A DNA stretch of 16,570 nt from contig JBOGGN010000187.1 of NCBI GenBank assembly GCA_050744165.1, forward strand, positions 1 to 16,570, written 5' to 3'. The position numbers and the translations under genes were made by a program. Positions within the stretch are counted from its first letter, which is position 1, and each line of letters opens with the position of its first letter. Source of the stretch: JBOGGN01 sp050744165. GTDB lineage: Bacteria; Actinomycetota; Acidimicrobiia; Acidimicrobiales; Palsa-688. Below, piece after piece: positions 1 through 7,078 of the stretch. The notes under the pieces were generated by a model that saw nothing but the letters and a program-made list of their open reading frames with translations, made no database searches and had not been told where the DNA came from.

Positions 1-683
1 ATGTCATTGAGTGCCAGGGCATAGAGGATCCCGGCCAAGGCGGCGAGGGCGGAACTGGCCACGAGGGTCCAGAGCACGACGCGGTCGACATTTACCCCGA
101 GCAGCTGCGCGGCTCGCGGGTTCTCCGCCACGGCCCGTACGGCACGACCAGCGGGGGTTCGCAGGACCACGAAGGCCAGCGCCCCCATGACGAGCAGGGT
201 CACGACGACGATGGCCACCTTGTCCACCGGCAGCGTGATTCCCCCGAGGTGCCAGATCTGGTCGGGGACTTTGCCCGGGGGGAACTGCACGTCGTTGGCG
301 CCGTCCCGCCACAGCCACGAAAGGCTACCGCCCGGCCCTGCCTGCTCCACGAGCGACACCAGCACCAGGGCCAGGCCGATGGTGGTGATGAGGGCGGCGA
401 TGGGCGGCGCCCCCCGGCGGCGCAGCGGGCGCAGCGCCACCAGCTCGATGACGGCCCCGAGGAGGCCGCCGGCGCCGACGCCAAGCGGGACGGCTAGCAC
501 GAAGGGCACGTGATGCAGGGCGACGAGTGAGTAGGCGATCACCGCACCGAGCATGAAAACCTCGGAGTGGGCCAGGTTGAGGATGTCGAGGAGGCCGAAC
601 ACCAGCGTGTAGCCGAGCCCGAATAGGGCGTAGATGGCGCCCGTGAACAGGCCGTTCACCAGCTGCTGGATGGTGTCGCGCAA
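1..683 (-). CDS. livH: Branched-chain amino-acid ABC transporter permease, LivH type (partial, 3' end off the window)
   Basis: Inner-membrane permease subunit of a HAAT/LIV-type ABC importer; it would move the substrate delivered by the lipoprotein encoded just upstream. The visible 227 residues start with QQLVNGLFTGAIYALFGLG, the usual LivH N-terminus, followed by the NLAHSEVFMLGA segment (about 36-47), several hydrophobic membrane spans, and the cytoplasmic coupling loop RAVAENPRAAQLLGVNVDRV (about 180-201) that contacts the ATPase. The family is normally about 290 residues, so roughly 60 C-terminal residues lie beyond base 1. Start: the only start codon between the in-frame TAG at 705-707 and the conserved N-terminus is TTG at 683; a GTG nine residues... 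inside (QQLV) would cut into the conserved block. No strong ribosome site is seen, and the 21-base gap after the binding-protein gene suggests coupled translation. The ATPase genes and second permease are presumably further left. Family assignment is firm; the exact substrate is not. Confidence 0.93.
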   Translation of the reverse strand, partial: MRDTIQQLVNGLFTGAIYALFGLGYTLVFGLLDILNLAHSEVFMLGAVIAYSLVALHHVPFVLAVPLGVGAGGLLGAVIELVALRPLRRRGAPPIAALITTIGLALVLVSLVEQAGPGGSLSWLWRDGANDVQFPPGKVPDQIWHLGGITLPVDKVAIVVVTLLVMGALAFVVLRTPAGRAVRAVAENPRAAQLLGVNVDRVVLWTLVASSALAALAGILYALALND

Positions 684-704
684 AGCGAGCCGACCCCGGG
701 CCCG

Positions 705-1895
705 CTACGGGCTGACCGACTTCACCAGGTTGAAGCCGCCCTTGCCGTCCATCGAGATGACCCAAATGGTCTGGCGGACGTCATGCTGCGCGGTGAACTG
801 GAAAGGGCCGAGCGGGGTCTGGATATTGGTGGCGGGCAGGGCGTTGTCGATCGCCTGGCGGTCGGCGGCGGTGTTCGTGTAGGTGAGGTGGGCCCGCTTG
901 GCGGCGTCGGCGAAGATCAGCACTCCGGCGTAGGCCTGGGCCGCGAACTGGTCGGGGTCGGTCCCGAACTTCGCCTTGTAGGCGCTCACGAAGCTGGCGT
1001 TGGACGGGAAGGTGTTGTTGAGGTACCAGGCGCTGGCGCTTTGCGCCCCTTTACCGGCGGCGCCCGCCTGCGCCGACACGGCGGCCGAGTTGAACCCGTT
1101 GCCGCCGAGGAACTGGCCGGTGAACCCGTCCTGGCGAGCCAGGGTCATGACCTTGGACGGGATGGCGCCGAGGGAGGTGATGAAGATGACGTCGGGGTGG
1201 TGGGAGACGGCCTGGCTCACGAAGGGCGAGAGGTCGGTGTCGTTCTTGGAGAACTGGATGGTGTCGACCAGATTGATGCCGACGCTGCCCACCGTCTGCT
1301 TGACGACGGTGGCTCCGTCGATGGAGAACTTGTCGTCGTTGGGGTACAGCAGCACGCCGGTCGTCGGCTTGGGGGTGACCCGATCAACGTAGGTGTGGAT
1401 GTTGGCGGGAACGGCGCTGGCCTCGCCCAGGCTGTCACGGAAGATATAGGTGCACGGGTAGGGGCAGCTGCCGACGATGTCGAAGCCGGTGTTGGAGACA
1501 GCCACCACAGGGGTCTTCAGGTTGTCCGCCACCGGGTCGGCGGACACCGCGGAGTTGGACAGGGTGGGCCCGAGCACCCCGAGCACCCCGTCCTCTTGGA
1601 TCAGGGTCTGCATCTGCTGGGCGGCTTGGGTTTGGGCGGAGCCGTCGTCAACGACGGTGATCTGGAGTTGGGCGCCGTTGACACCCCCAGCGGCGTTGAT
1701 GGTGTCCTGGGCCAGCTCGACCGCGTTTTTCTGTTGCGGCCCGTAGACGGCGCCGGCGCCGGTCAGCGAGAACAGCCCTCCGAGCTTCAGAGTCTTGCCC
1801 TTGCCGCTGGCGGAACTGCTGCTGCTCGACCCGCAGGCCGCCAGCAGGAGTGCCAACGCCAGGCCGGTCACAGCCCAGGTGCGGAAGTGCTTCAT
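705..1895 (-). CDS. ABC transporter substrate-binding lipoprotein (periplasmic-binding protein type 1, LivK-like)
   Basis: Extracytoplasmic receptor for the adjacent LivH-type importer. 396 residues, normal for the family. A lipoprotein signal covers residues 1-21: positive N-end (MKHFRTW), hydrophobic core, then LLAAC with lipidated Cys21, followed by a Ser-rich tether (GSSSSSSASGKG). The mature protein begins with LKLGGLFSLTGAGAVYGPQQKNAVELA (split here by LGG), typical of the leucine/isoleucine/valine-binding fold, with VLGPTLSNSA (about 107-116) as a ligand-loop region and DVIFITS (235-241) in the second lobe. Cys144 and Cys148 (SCPYPC) may form a small disulphide. I chose ATG at 1895 because GGGGGAGGAG sits a few bases upstream and the signal peptide starts there; longer in-frame starts add an unsupported 31 residues. 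It is first in the visible operon and divergent from the S53 peptidase. Ligand could be a branched-chain amino acid, another amino acid, an amide or a small peptide. Confidence 0.95.
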   Translation of the reverse strand: MKHFRTWAVTGLALALLLAACGSSSSSSASGKGKTLKLGGLFSLTGAGAVYGPQQKNAVELAQDTINAAGGVNGAQLQITVVDDGSAQTQAAQQMQTLIQEDGVLGVLGPTLSNSAVSADPVADNLKTPVVAVSNTGFDIVGSCPYPCTYIFRDSLGEASAVPANIHTYVDRVTPKPTTGVLLYPNDDKFSIDGATVVKQTVGSVGINLVDTIQFSKNDTDLSPFVSQAVSHHPDVIFITSLGAIPSKVMTLARQDGFTGQFLGGNGFNSAAVSAQAGAAGKGAQSASAWYLNNTFPSNASFVSAYKAKFGTDPDQFAAQAYAGVLIFADAAKRAHLTYTNTAADRQAIDNALPATNIQTPLGPFQFTAQHDVRQTIWVISMDGKGGFNLVKSVSP

Positions 1896-2120
1896 GGTCT
1901 CCTCCCCCAAAAACCGAGAGACATGTGCTTGGCGAAGTGTAGCGACCGGCCTGTTCGAAGGGTGGGTTGGTCGGGGCCTTCTCAGCATCTAGGGGTCAGC
2001 GACCCGGCGACCGGCCGGGGCCGACTCCGAGGCCCGTAGGAGGCCCGTACGGCGCTGTCCCACCGCCTCCTTAGGATGGGGCCTGATCACACTTGACTAG
2101 AGCCAGAAAGGCGGTACCCC
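1896..2120. promoter_or_regulatory. Divergent intergenic region between the ABC operon and the S53 peptidase
   Basis: No gene here; it must hold the 5' regions of both divergent units. For the minus-strand operon a TACACT hexamer (reading 1941 to 1936) is a fair -10 and would give a leader of about 35 bases, but I see no good -35 at 16-18 bases. For the plus strand, TAGGAT at 2072-2077 is a possible -10, again without a clear -35; TTGACT at 2093-2098 is too close to the start to be a -35. Ribosome sites flank it: GGGGGAGGAG before 1895 and AAAGGCGG before 2121. The promoter hexamers are weak suggestions only. Confidence 0.4.
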
Positions 2121-3659
2121 GTGAGTGAACAAGGTTTGTCGCGCGCCGAGATCTCGGGCAGCGCTCGTGACCTGGATCCGACGTGGGAGCAGGTCGGGCC
2201 GGCCGATGCCAGCGCCCCCACGACGGTCACCGTCTATGTCCGGGACCCGGCCCCCCAGGAAGGCGTCGACGATTCGGAGCTGTCGCGGGCCGACTACCAA
2301 GCGCGGCACCGGGCCGACGACGCCGACATCCAGGCCGTGCTCGACTTCGCGGAGGCCAACGGGTTGGCGGTCGGCGAGGTCGATCCGATCCGGCGCAGCG
2401 TCCAGCTCACCGGGAGCCTGGCAAACCTGTCGACTGCCTTCGGGACCACCCTCAGCCACTACCGCAATGAGGGCGGTGTCTTCCGGGGCCGCAGTGGCCC
2501 ACTCACTGTCCCCTCCCACCTGTCTGGGGTCATCTCAGGCGTCTTCGGGCTGGACAACCGGATGGCAGGACGGGCGTTGTTCCGGCCGGCGGCGGCCGGG
2601 GCGGTCCAGTACAGCCCGCCCCAGGTGGCCCAGGCGTACGGTTTTCCCGCCTCCGCCAGCGGCGCGGGGGAGTGCGTCGCCATCTTGGAGTTCGGGGGCG
2701 GCTATCAGGAGAGCGACATCGCCGCCTACTTCCAGTCGATCGGCGTCGTCCAACCAGTGGTCTCGGCGGTGTCGGTTGACGGCGGCTCCAACTCGCCGAG
2801 CACGCCCAATAGCGCCGACGCTGAGGTGATGCTCGATATCGAGGTGATCGGCGGGGTGGCGCCGGGCGTGAAGATCGTCGTCTACTTCGCCCCCAACACC
2901 GAGCAGGGGTTCGTGGACGCCATCACCACCGCCGCCAACGACAACACCAATGCCCCCTCCGTCATCTCGATCAGTTGGGGTGGCCCGGAGAACACCTGGA
3001 CTTCACAGGCGACGACCCAGATCGAGAGCGCCTGCACCGCCGCCACCGCCATGGGGGTGACGGTCACCGCGGCATCGGGTGACAGCGGTTCGACTGACGG
3101 GGCCACCGACGGCAAGCAGCACACCGATTTCCCGGCCTCGGCGCCCCACGCCCTGGGCTGCGGGGGCACCAGCCTCCAAGCGTCGGGCGCCACCATCCAG
3201 AGCGAGGTCGTCTGGAACAGCGGTGCCGGCGGCGGGGCCACCGGCGGGGGGATCAGCGACACCTGGCCGGTGCCGAGCTACCAGTCGTCGGTCACCCTGC
3301 CGCCGTCGGTCAACGATGGCGGCACCCGCCGCGGGGTACCCGACGTGGCCGGCGACGCCGACCCCCAGACCGGTTGGACCATACGGGTCGACGGCCAGAC
3401 GATTCCGATCGGCGGCACCAGCGCCGTGGCCCCCCTGTGGGCGGGATTGATCGCGGTGTTCAACCAGGCGCTCGGCAAGCCGCTTGGTTTCGTCCACCCG
3501 CTGCTGTACGCCGCCTTCGCCCGGGGCACGTTCCACGACATCACCCAGGGCAACAACGGCGCCTACAGCGCCGGGCGCGGCTGGGACGCCTGCACCGGTC
3601 TGGGGTCCCCCAACGCGACCGCGTTGCTGACGGTCCTGCAGGGGGCGAAGAGCGACTAG
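2121..3659 (+). CDS. S53 family peptidase (sedolisin/kumamolisin-like serine-carboxyl proteinase precursor)
   Basis: Acid-type serine-carboxyl endopeptidase. 512 residues with the layout of kumamolisin: an activation prodomain (about 30-150, ending near GVFGLDNRMAGRALF) and a catalytic domain beginning near YSPPQVAQAYGFP (164-176). The catalytic set is complete: Glu235 and Asp239 in AEVMLDIEV, oxyanion Asp321 in AASGDSGS, and nucleophile Ser434 in GGTSAVAPLWAGL. The calcium site is also present: Asp473 (FHDIT), the glycine-rich stretch after it, and Asp489 (GWDACTGLGSP). It should therefore be active after self-cleavage of the prodomain. No classical signal peptide is visible at the N-terminus, as is also the case for kumamolisin itself, so the export route is unclear. 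The GTG start is supported by AAAGGCGG about 8 bases upstream. Its neighbour on the opposite strand is an amino-acid-type importer, which fits a role in protein scavenging (inference). Family call is very secure; natural substrate and pH optimum are unknown. Confidence 0.97.
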   Translation: MSEQGLSRAEISGSARDLDPTWEQVGPADASAPTTVTVYVRDPAPQEGVDDSELSRADYQARHRADDADIQAVLDFAEANGLAVGEVDPIRRSVQLTGSLANLSTAFGTTLSHYRNEGGVFRGRSGPLTVPSHLSGVISGVFGLDNRMAGRALFRPAAAGAVQYSPPQVAQAYGFPASASGAGECVAILEFGGGYQESDIAAYFQSIGVVQPVVSAVSVDGGSNSPSTPNSADAEVMLDIEVIGGVAPGVKIVVYFAPNTEQGFVDAITTAANDNTNAPSVISISWGGPENTWTSQATTQIESACTAATAMGVTVTAASGDSGSTDGATDGKQHTDFPASAPHALGCGGTSLQASGATIQSEVVWNSGAGGGATGGGISDTWPVPSYQSSVTLPPSVNDGGTRRGVPDVAGDADPQTGWTIRVDGQTIPIGGTSAVAPLWAGLIAVFNQALGKPLGFVHPLLYAAFARGTFHDITQGNNGAYSAGRGWDACTGLGSPNATALLTVLQGAKSD

Positions 3660-3714
3660 CCAACGGCTCCATCCACCCTCTGCGCCGCTGAGGGACCGTA
3701 ATCTCAGGATCGCG

Positions 3715-5442
3715 ATGTACGTCTACGCGACCGAGGAGTGGACTGACGACGAGGCCGAGATCCTCCGCCGGTACTTCACCAACCTCGACCAGCCCGTCTT
3801 CGCCCTGGTCAACCTGCCGGAGATCGTCAAGGGGGCCCTGTTCGCCCGCTACTCACGGTCGCCGAAAAGCCTCCGGCGGCTGTTCCTGGACGAGTTCGTG
3901 GGCGAGTTGGACGTCAGCGGCGACCACAGCATCGACGCCACCGTGGGCCTGGCCCGGGCCGAGCAGCTCTATGACCGGGTGTTCTTCGAGTACGGCGACG
4001 ACTCGGTGGCGCAGCTGGGCGGCGTCCATCTGGCCTGCGAACAGACGTCGAACCTCCTGACCAAGGTCCTCGAATGGGGCCGGCTGATGGCCTACATGGA
4101 GCAGTCGACCCGCTACATCGCTTACGACTTGCGACTCAGCCACGGCCGCTACCGCTACTACCGGGACCCGGAGATCCTTTCGTCGTCCCTCGGGGCACGC
4201 TACGTGGGCGAGATGGACCGTGTGTTCGACACCTACGGCGAGCTGATTCCGACCATGCAGGCGTGGTTCGCCGAGCAGATCCCCAAGGCCGAGGGTGACT
4301 CGGACCTGAGCTACCGGCGGTCCATCAAGGCCAAGGCGCTCGACACCCTCCGGGGGCTGCTTCCCGCCGCCGCCACGTCCAACGTCGGCATCTACGGGAC
4401 CGGCCAGGCCTACGAGGCCCTGTTGTTGCGGATGCGGGCCCATCCCCTTCCCGAGGCTCGGGCGTACGCCGAGATGATGCTGACCGAGCTGCGCAAGGTC
4501 ATCCCTTCGTTCCTGCGCCGCGTCGACGTGCCCGACCGGGGTGGGGCGTGGTCGGCCTACCTCGAGAAGAACCACCAGGCAATGCAGGATCTGGCCGACG
4601 CCCTTTTCGGGGGCGAGCGGAAGGCTCCAGGCGAGGAGGGCGCCGGCCCGCTGGACTTCAGCCGAGCCGCTGGCGGCAGGGGCGGCGCGGGCGACGAGCC
4701 CGGGCCCGCCGGTACCCCGACGGTCACCCTCGTCGACTGGGATCCCGAGGCCGAGGTGAAGACCATCGCCGCCATGCTGTACCCCTTCACCGACGCCGCC
4801 GAGTCCACCCTGCGGGCCCGGGTCGAGGCCATGTCGCACGAGGAGCGGCTGGACGTCGTCCGCACGTACGCGGGGGAGCGGACCAACCGCCGCCATCGGC
4901 CGGGCCGGGCGCTGGAGCGCACCTCATACCGCTTCGACATCCTCTCGGACTATGGCGCCTTCCGGGACCTGCAGCGCCACCGGATGCTCTCCATTGAGTG
5001 GCAGCACCTCACCCCCGAGCACGGCTACACCCTGCCGGCGGCGGTCGAGCTAGCCGGCGCGGCACCGGCCTTCCACGAGGTCATGGTCCGTTCGGCCCGA
5101 CTGCACGACGCCTTGGCGGAGCGCTTTGGCCCCGTCCAGGCGGCCTACGCGGTGGCCCTGGCGTTCCGCGTGCGCTACGTCATGCAGTTCAACGTCCGGG
5201 AGGCGATGCACATCATCGAGCTGCGCACCACGCCCCAGGGCCACCCGGAGTACCGCAAAGTGTGCCAGGAGATGTACCGGCTGATCGACCAGCAGGCAGG
5301 CCACCACGCCCTTGCGAGCCTGATGAGCTTCGTCGATCAGGAGAGCTACGAGGGCGACACCCTCGAGCGCCTGGCCAGCGAGCGCCGGGCCGAGGGGCGC
5401 CGCCTCCGCCGAGACGGCGACTCGGGAGGCGCCATCTCCTAA
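3715..5442 (+). CDS. FAD-dependent thymidylate synthase (ThyX) superfamily protein, two-domain form
   Basis: 575 residues, about twice a classical ThyX (220-250). Both halves look ThyX-like. Half 1 has SVAQLGGVHLACEQTSN (97-113), comparable to the GH-S-EH region, then EWGRLMAYMEQSTRY (120-134), which keeps the Q-S-x-R-Y end of the ThyX signature but has EWGR where ThyX has RHR. Half 2 keeps RHRMLS (421-426) in LQRHRMLSIEWQHLTPEHGY but not the S-x-R end, and has an ELRTTPQGHPEYR segment (502-514) resembling the C-terminal E-I-R helix. A low-complexity Gly/Ala/Glu linker (about 300-335) separates them. ThyX makes dTMP from dUMP using methylene-tetrahydrofolate, FAD and NADPH; here the two halves may form one composite site, or the protein may have another flavin- or nucleotide-related role. 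ATG 3715 has a modest CAGGAT upstream. It lies 55 bases after the peptidase gene with no clear terminator between them. Superfamily call is good; thymidylate synthase activity is not established. Confidence 0.85.
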   Translation: MYVYATEEWTDDEAEILRRYFTNLDQPVFALVNLPEIVKGALFARYSRSPKSLRRLFLDEFVGELDVSGDHSIDATVGLARAEQLYDRVFFEYGDDSVAQLGGVHLACEQTSNLLTKVLEWGRLMAYMEQSTRYIAYDLRLSHGRYRYYRDPEILSSSLGARYVGEMDRVFDTYGELIPTMQAWFAEQIPKAEGDSDLSYRRSIKAKALDTLRGLLPAAATSNVGIYGTGQAYEALLLRMRAHPLPEARAYAEMMLTELRKVIPSFLRRVDVPDRGGAWSAYLEKNHQAMQDLADALFGGERKAPGEEGAGPLDFSRAAGGRGGAGDEPGPAGTPTVTLVDWDPEAEVKTIAAMLYPFTDAAESTLRARVEAMSHEERLDVVRTYAGERTNRRHRPGRALERTSYRFDILSDYGAFRDLQRHRMLSIEWQHLTPEHGYTLPAAVELAGAAPAFHEVMVRSARLHDALAERFGPVQAAYAVALAFRVRYVMQFNVREAMHIIELRTTPQGHPEYRKVCQEMYRLIDQQAGHHALASLMSFVDQESYEGDTLERLASERRAEGRRLRRDGDSGGAIS

Positions 5443-5458
5443 GCGGGTCGCCCGCTTT
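5441..5458 (+). terminator. Probable short intrinsic terminator after the ThyX-like gene
   Basis: A perfect 7-base stem, AAGCGGG (5441-5447) and CCCGCTT (5451-5457), with loop TCG, begins inside the TAA stop codon and is followed by only a short T run (5456-5458). Position and symmetry fit a terminator; the weak U-tract keeps confidence moderate. Confidence 0.45.
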
Positions 5459-5860
5459 GAGGTAGCTGGGAATCGTCGACCGCCTCCTGGTCGGGGCCAG
5501 GGCCGGGTCGAGGACCGCTTCCTGGGTCTGCACCGTTTCCAGGACCAGACCACCGAAACTGGCGCCACCAGAACGCGCTATCACGCGTTCAGGCGCCACC
5601 AGTTCGGCGCCGACCGTGCTTCCTGAGCAGACCTGTAGCTGTCGCGGGTGCCGAGGCACCCCGCCTCGCGATTGGCGATTGGATCGTCTCGGGCTTCACC
5701 TAAAAGCCTGAGGCTGCTGTTGAAGTTGAGAGCTGCGAGAACTATGGGGCTCTAGTTGATTCTGAGGCTGATGATGTTCCTGAGGTAAATGTGGAGAGTG
5801 GGGTTGCTGGTGCTGAAGTGAACATGTATGGTCTTCGGCGGACGGAGAGAGGGAACAACC
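5459..5860. other. Non-coding stretch with clustered hairpins and an A+T-richer island
   Basis: No supported gene between the ThyX-like and LysM genes. Two parts differ. Bases 5486-5670 are rich in CTGG/CCAG and GGCGCC motifs: CCTGG/CCAGG (5486-5501), a composite inverted repeat centred on 5580 (given separately), and CGAGGC/GCCTCG (5652-5668). Bases 5701-5830 drop to about 48 % G+C and repeat CTGAGG-type words; from 5704 one plus frame stays open into the LysM gene region in a different frame, with A/T-ending codons unlike the rest of the window, but it has no convincing start. The leader of the LysM gene ends with a good ribosome site, GAGAGAGGG (around 5845-5853). I see no match to a riboswitch I know; the c-di-AMP type often found before such genes was looked for without success. 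Confidence 0.55.
5554..5606. repeat. Composite inverted repeat / cruciform-type element
   Basis: The inner hairpin is perfect: GAACGCG (5571-5577), loop CTATCA, CGCGTTC (5584-5590). An outer pair, AACTGG (5557-5562) and CCAGTT (5599-5604), extends to CGAAACTGG against CCAGTTCG with one bulged A. Between them lies an exact direct repeat of 11 bases, GGCGCCACCAG, at 5561-5571 and 5592-5602. It could be a structured RNA, a protein-binding site or a decayed small repeat element. Confidence 0.5.
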
Positions 5861-6658
5861 ATGCCTCGAAAAACTCTCCTCCGAACCTTCGCCGCCCTGG
5901 CCGCCGTCGGCACACTCCTTGTCGCTGGCCAGGCGGCCTTCCAAACCAGCACCCCCACGTCCGTGACCGTGTCGTGGGGGGACACCCTGTGGTCGCTGTC
6001 TCAGCGCTATGGGGTGAGCATGCAAGCGCTGGCGGCAGCCAACCACATGCGGGTCACCGACGTGCTCTACGCCGGACGGACGATCGACCTGCCGTCCAGC
6101 ACCGCCCCGCCGTCGAGTTTCACCAGTTGGCCCTACGCCAAGGCGGTCATTCCCACCACCACCCCGCAGGTGGTGAACCCACCAGGGTCGTTCTGTGCGA
6201 CCTATCAGCCACCGACCACACCCCAGGGCCAGCTCCCTGCGGCCCTCGCGGGCGATCACGGGAAGTTGGCCCTGCGGTCGACCTTCGCCCACTGGGCGGC
6301 TGTCTACAACGTGCCGCTCTCACTGATGGAGGGCGAGGCGTGGGAGGAGTCCGGATGGCAGAACAACGTCGTCTCGCCGGCCGGCGCGGTCGGGATCGGC
6401 CAGTTGTTGCCGGCCACCGCGGCCTTCGTGAACCAGTCGCTCGGGACCAGACTCCAACTCACCGTGGCCTCGGACAACATACGAATGATGGCGGTCTTCC
6501 TCGGCTATCTGCTGCGGGCCACGGGGGGTCAGATCTGCGACGCGGTGGCGTCCTACTACCAGGGGCTGACCGCAACGGTCAACCTGGGGGTGCTACCGGT
6601 GAGCCAGATCTATGTGCGAGACGTGCTTAGCCTGCGGCCTCGCTTCCTAGGGGCGTAA
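5861..6658 (+). CDS. Secreted LysM domain plus lytic-transglycosylase-like (SLT fold) protein
   Basis: Predicted exported cell-wall protein of 265 residues. Residues 1-28 form a signal peptide (MPRKTLLRTF, then a hydrophobic Ala/Val/Leu core to about AGQAA). A LysM peptidoglycan-binding domain follows (about 34-78: VTVSWGDTLWSLSQRYGVS to VLYAGRTIDLP), then a Pro/Thr-rich linker (79-125) and an SLT-like domain (about 135-255). The latter carries EAWEESGW, where Glu163 of the E-S-G motif is the expected catalytic acid, and GAVGIGQLLPATAAF (176-189), equivalent to the G-x-x-G-L-M-Q-L-M-P motif of soluble lytic transglycosylases. A cysteine pair (Cys112, Cys226) could form a disulphide outside the cell. 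The likely role is peptidoglycan cleavage in growth, division or resuscitation. ATG 5861 is preferred over the upstream 5828 start because GAGAGAGGG precedes it and the signal peptide begins there. It is flanked by long non-coding stretches and is probably monocistronic. Confidence 0.9.
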   Translation: MPRKTLLRTFAALAAVGTLLVAGQAAFQTSTPTSVTVSWGDTLWSLSQRYGVSMQALAAANHMRVTDVLYAGRTIDLPSSTAPPSSFTSWPYAKAVIPTTTPQVVNPPGSFCATYQPPTTPQGQLPAALAGDHGKLALRSTFAHWAAVYNVPLSLMEGEAWEESGWQNNVVSPAGAVGIGQLLPATAAFVNQSLGTRLQLTVASDNIRMMAVFLGYLLRATGGQICDAVASYYQGLTATVNLGVLPVSQIYVRDVLSLRPRFLGA

Positions 6659-6662
6659 CGTC

Positions 6663-6681
6663 CGGGCGAAATCGCTCGGGT
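6663..6681 (+). terminator. Possible terminator hairpin after the LysM gene
   Basis: CGGGCG (6663-6668) pairs with CGCTCG (6673-6678) with one G-U pair and loop AAAT, then GGTTT. It begins five bases after the TAA stop. The stem is short and the T run minimal, so this is a weak call. Confidence 0.3.
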
Positions 6682-6804
6682 TTGGCACAATTGGCAGATA
6701 ATTTCTGCGACCCGCTGACCAGCGAGGACGCGGAAACACCCTGGTCATGGTCCCGGCGGGCCGCTTGACGGGCACCATGCTGGTGTGCGACAACAGGTGA
6801 GACC

Positions 6805-6833
6805 TCGCCCGCCTTCCTCGAGCAGGCGGGCGA
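6805..6833. repeat. Perfect 10-base inverted repeat (strong hairpin)
   Basis: TCGCCCGCCT (6805-6814), loop TCCTCGAGC, AGGCGGGCGA (6824-6833). The arms are exact complements and almost entirely G+C, so the hairpin is stable on either strand. There is no T run on either side, so it is not a textbook terminator; it could still be a GC-type actinobacterial terminator or a structured element. Confidence 0.55.
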
Positions 6834-7044
6834 TCAGGGCGGTGGCTCGGAACTCCAAGTAGACAACGTCTCTTGTTGGGATCCGCTGGGCGTAGGCCTG
6901 GGGATGTCGCGAGTGACGGTACCAACGGTTTTCCGAGCCACCTTTCCTGAACTCGCGGCCGGCCCACTGGGGGAGCCGCCGCCGATTGCGGTCCGCATCG
7001 GGCTTGGTTGGCTGTAGGCGTCGAAACTGCCGCCGGGTCGGGCC

Positions 7045-7050
7045 TATCAT
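7045..7050 (+). promoter_or_regulatory. Candidate -10 hexamer for the acidic ribbon gene cluster
   Basis: TATCAT lies 28 bases before the ATG at 7079, leaving room for a leader of about 20 bases that contains GAGGGG (7068-7073) as ribosome site. No recognisable -35 is found at the usual distance. Confidence 0.3.
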
Positions 7051-7078
7051 CCGGCACCGACCGTGGCGAGGGGTTCGC

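Larger units (their letters stand above)
6659..7078. other. 420-base non-coding stretch; possible gene relic on the minus strand
   Basis: No supported gene. It holds the weak terminator above, a strong 10-base hairpin (6805-6833) and the promoter region of the acidic ribbon gene. On the minus strand, roughly 6950 to 6780 reads with coding-like codon use (including RDVVYLEFRATALIARLLEEG), in a frame whose nearest ATG is at 7050 and whose stop is at 6745, but there is no ribosome site and the ends do not look like protein. It could be a decayed gene fragment. Confidence 0.45.

Noticed and set aside
783..2039. Plus-strand open frame of 418 codons opposite the substrate-binding gene
   Set aside because: Gly/Val/Asp-rich shadow; the minus-strand frame has a lipobox, a ribosome site and family motifs.
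3853..4896. Minus-strand 347-codon frame inside the ThyX-like gene
   Set aside because: Shadow; no family motifs and no ribosome site.
5459..5700. Plus frame from about 5462 reading into GRVEDRFLGLHRFQDQ and beyond
   Set aside because: No start codon with a ribosome site, ends at a stop after about 55 codons, and the hairpins explain the sequence better.
5701..5860. c-di-AMP (ydaO-type) riboswitch before the LysM gene
   Set aside because: Often found before such genes in actinobacteria, but the conserved core words are absent.
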